The notes below the pieces were generated by a model that saw only the letters and a program-made list of their open reading frames with translations, had not been told where the DNA came from and did no database searches. Position numbers and translations under genes: made by a program. From positions 379,501 to 443,500 of the forward strand of contig NW_026251406.1 of the NCBI RefSeq assembly GCF_025118155.1: a stretch of 64,000 nt of DNA, in the 5' to 3' direction. Of the stretch, positions 63,609 through 64,000 are shown one piece after another. Each line of letters starts with the position of its first letter. Position 1 is the stretch's first letter. Source of the stretch: Cokeromyces recurvatus. Lineage: Eukaryota > Mucoromycota > Mucoromycetes > Mucorales > Mucoraceae.

Positions 63609-64000
63609 TTAGGCTGAAGAGTCTTGTTTTGTTATTGTTTGTGATACAGCAGCCGTAGCAGCATTTGTGGCAGCTACTGCAGCAGTTGGGGCAATATTCT
63701 TTACTTCTTCATCTTCTTTAACTTCTCCTTCTTCATGTTCTTCGACCTCTCCTTCCTCAGGTTCTTCCTTTGAATCTTCTTTTTGTTTTTCTTCGATCAA
63801 AATTTCTTTTTTATCCTCATCATTTTTACCTTCTTCCTTTTGAATAACTTCTTTCGGTGCTGTTTCATGTTCGTCTTCCATATCCATTTTTTCTACATTA
63901 TTATCAGGTCTTGCCTTTTTATTTTCATCTTGCTCGTATTGTAATGCACGCTTCTGACCTAAATGAGGATTACCCATACTTAAAAGAGCATCTGCAGCAC
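63609..64000 (-). CDS. Acidic C-terminus of an unidentified protein (5' part outside window)
   Basis: Open reading frame entering from the right edge and ending at 63609. The visible 130 residues begin AADALLSMGNPHLGQKRALQYEQD, continue with a KKARPDN stretch, and then become very rich in Glu, Lys and Asp (about residues 40-100), followed by an Ala/Thr-rich end. The internal ATG of MGNPHLG is probably not the start because the frame stays open to the window edge. Acidic low-complexity tails occur in many chromatin and splicing proteins. I do not recognise the family, and the conserved part lies outside the window. Confidence 0.75.
   Translation of the reverse strand, partial: AADALLSMGNPHLGQKRALQYEQDENKKARPDNNVEKMDMEDEHETAPKEVIQKEEGKNDEDKKEILIEEKQKEDSKEEPEEGEVEEHEEGEVKEDEEVKNIAPTAAVAATNAATAAVSQTITKQDSSA

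Overview
The window is nuclear DNA of a fungus. It is very AT-rich (roughly 30% GC by eye), with short GT-AG introns of about 50-130 nt in almost every gene, long poly-A/poly-T runs and many AT microsatellites. The gene set (fungal Nbp35, Ypk/Gad8-type kinase, Pap1-type bZIP, CSL/Su(H) factor, PX-PH phospholipase D, ACC-synthase-like aminotransferase, acetyl-CoA hydrolase, dolichyldiphosphatase) suggests an early-diverging lineage, most likely Mucoromycota/Mucorales. This is inferred from content and style, not from a database match.

Layout. 1-0.7 kb: 3' end of V-ATPase subunit H (+). 0.9-2.5 kb: ACC-synthase-like aminotransferase (-). 3.4-4.9 kb: intronless sugar transporter (-). 4.9-10.3 kb: the only long gene desert; it holds an 11-unit tandem repeat whose units keep a hairpin through paired base changes, and possible retrotransposon debris. 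10.3-14.1 kb: CSL transcription factor (+). 14.5-17.0 kb: cyclic-nucleotide phosphodiesterase with an N-terminal receiver-like domain (-). 17.5-19.7 kb: AGC kinase with N-terminal C2-like region (-). 20.0-23.0 kb: small Emr1-like protein (-), Qc-SNARE (+), Nbp35 (+). 23.4-27.1 kb: HMG-CoA reductase (-). 27.3-32.4 kb: 17-exon phospholipase D (-). 33.1-34.8 kb: CaMK-type kinase (+). 35.2-37.5 kb: amino-acid permease (+). 38.6-40.6 kb: acetyl-CoA hydrolase/CoA-transferase (+). 40.6-42.5 kb: intergenic, with a compact GC-rich foldable element. 42.6-44.1 kb: C78 peptidase (+). 44.5-46.0 kb: DHHC palmitoyltransferase (+). 46.4-47.7 kb: Pap1/Yap1-like bZIP (-). 49.5-51.9 kb: coiled-coil tail-anchored protein (+). 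52.1-53.8 kb: acetyl-CoA acetyltransferase (+). 54.0-54.6 kb: orphan small membrane protein (+), convergent with a GNAT acetyltransferase (-). 56.8 kb: tRNA-Cys (-). 57.6-60.3 kb: Pumilio protein with CCCH finger (-). 60.5-61.3 kb: dolichyldiphosphatase (-). 62.3-63.3 kb: EI24/Rrt8-type membrane protein (+). 63.6 kb-end: acidic C-terminus of an unidentified protein (-).

The genes are mostly housekeeping and signalling functions without an operon-like logic. Several touch acetyl-CoA and isoprenoid supply (acetyl-CoA hydrolase, thiolase, HMG-CoA reductase, dolichyldiphosphatase), but they are scattered and probably unlinked in function.

The strongest unusual signals are: (1) the hairpin-preserving tandem array at 6.25-6.82 kb; (2) internal microexons of 8, 11, 12, 13, 14 and 16 nt, several splitting catalytic motifs, all supported by uninterrupted reading frame and family consensus; (3) 3' splice sites preceded by A-runs rather than pyrimidines, often after a T-run; (4) the structured GC-rich element at 41.5 kb. 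Exon coordinates were read by hand from splice signals, frame and family similarity; there is no transcript evidence here.
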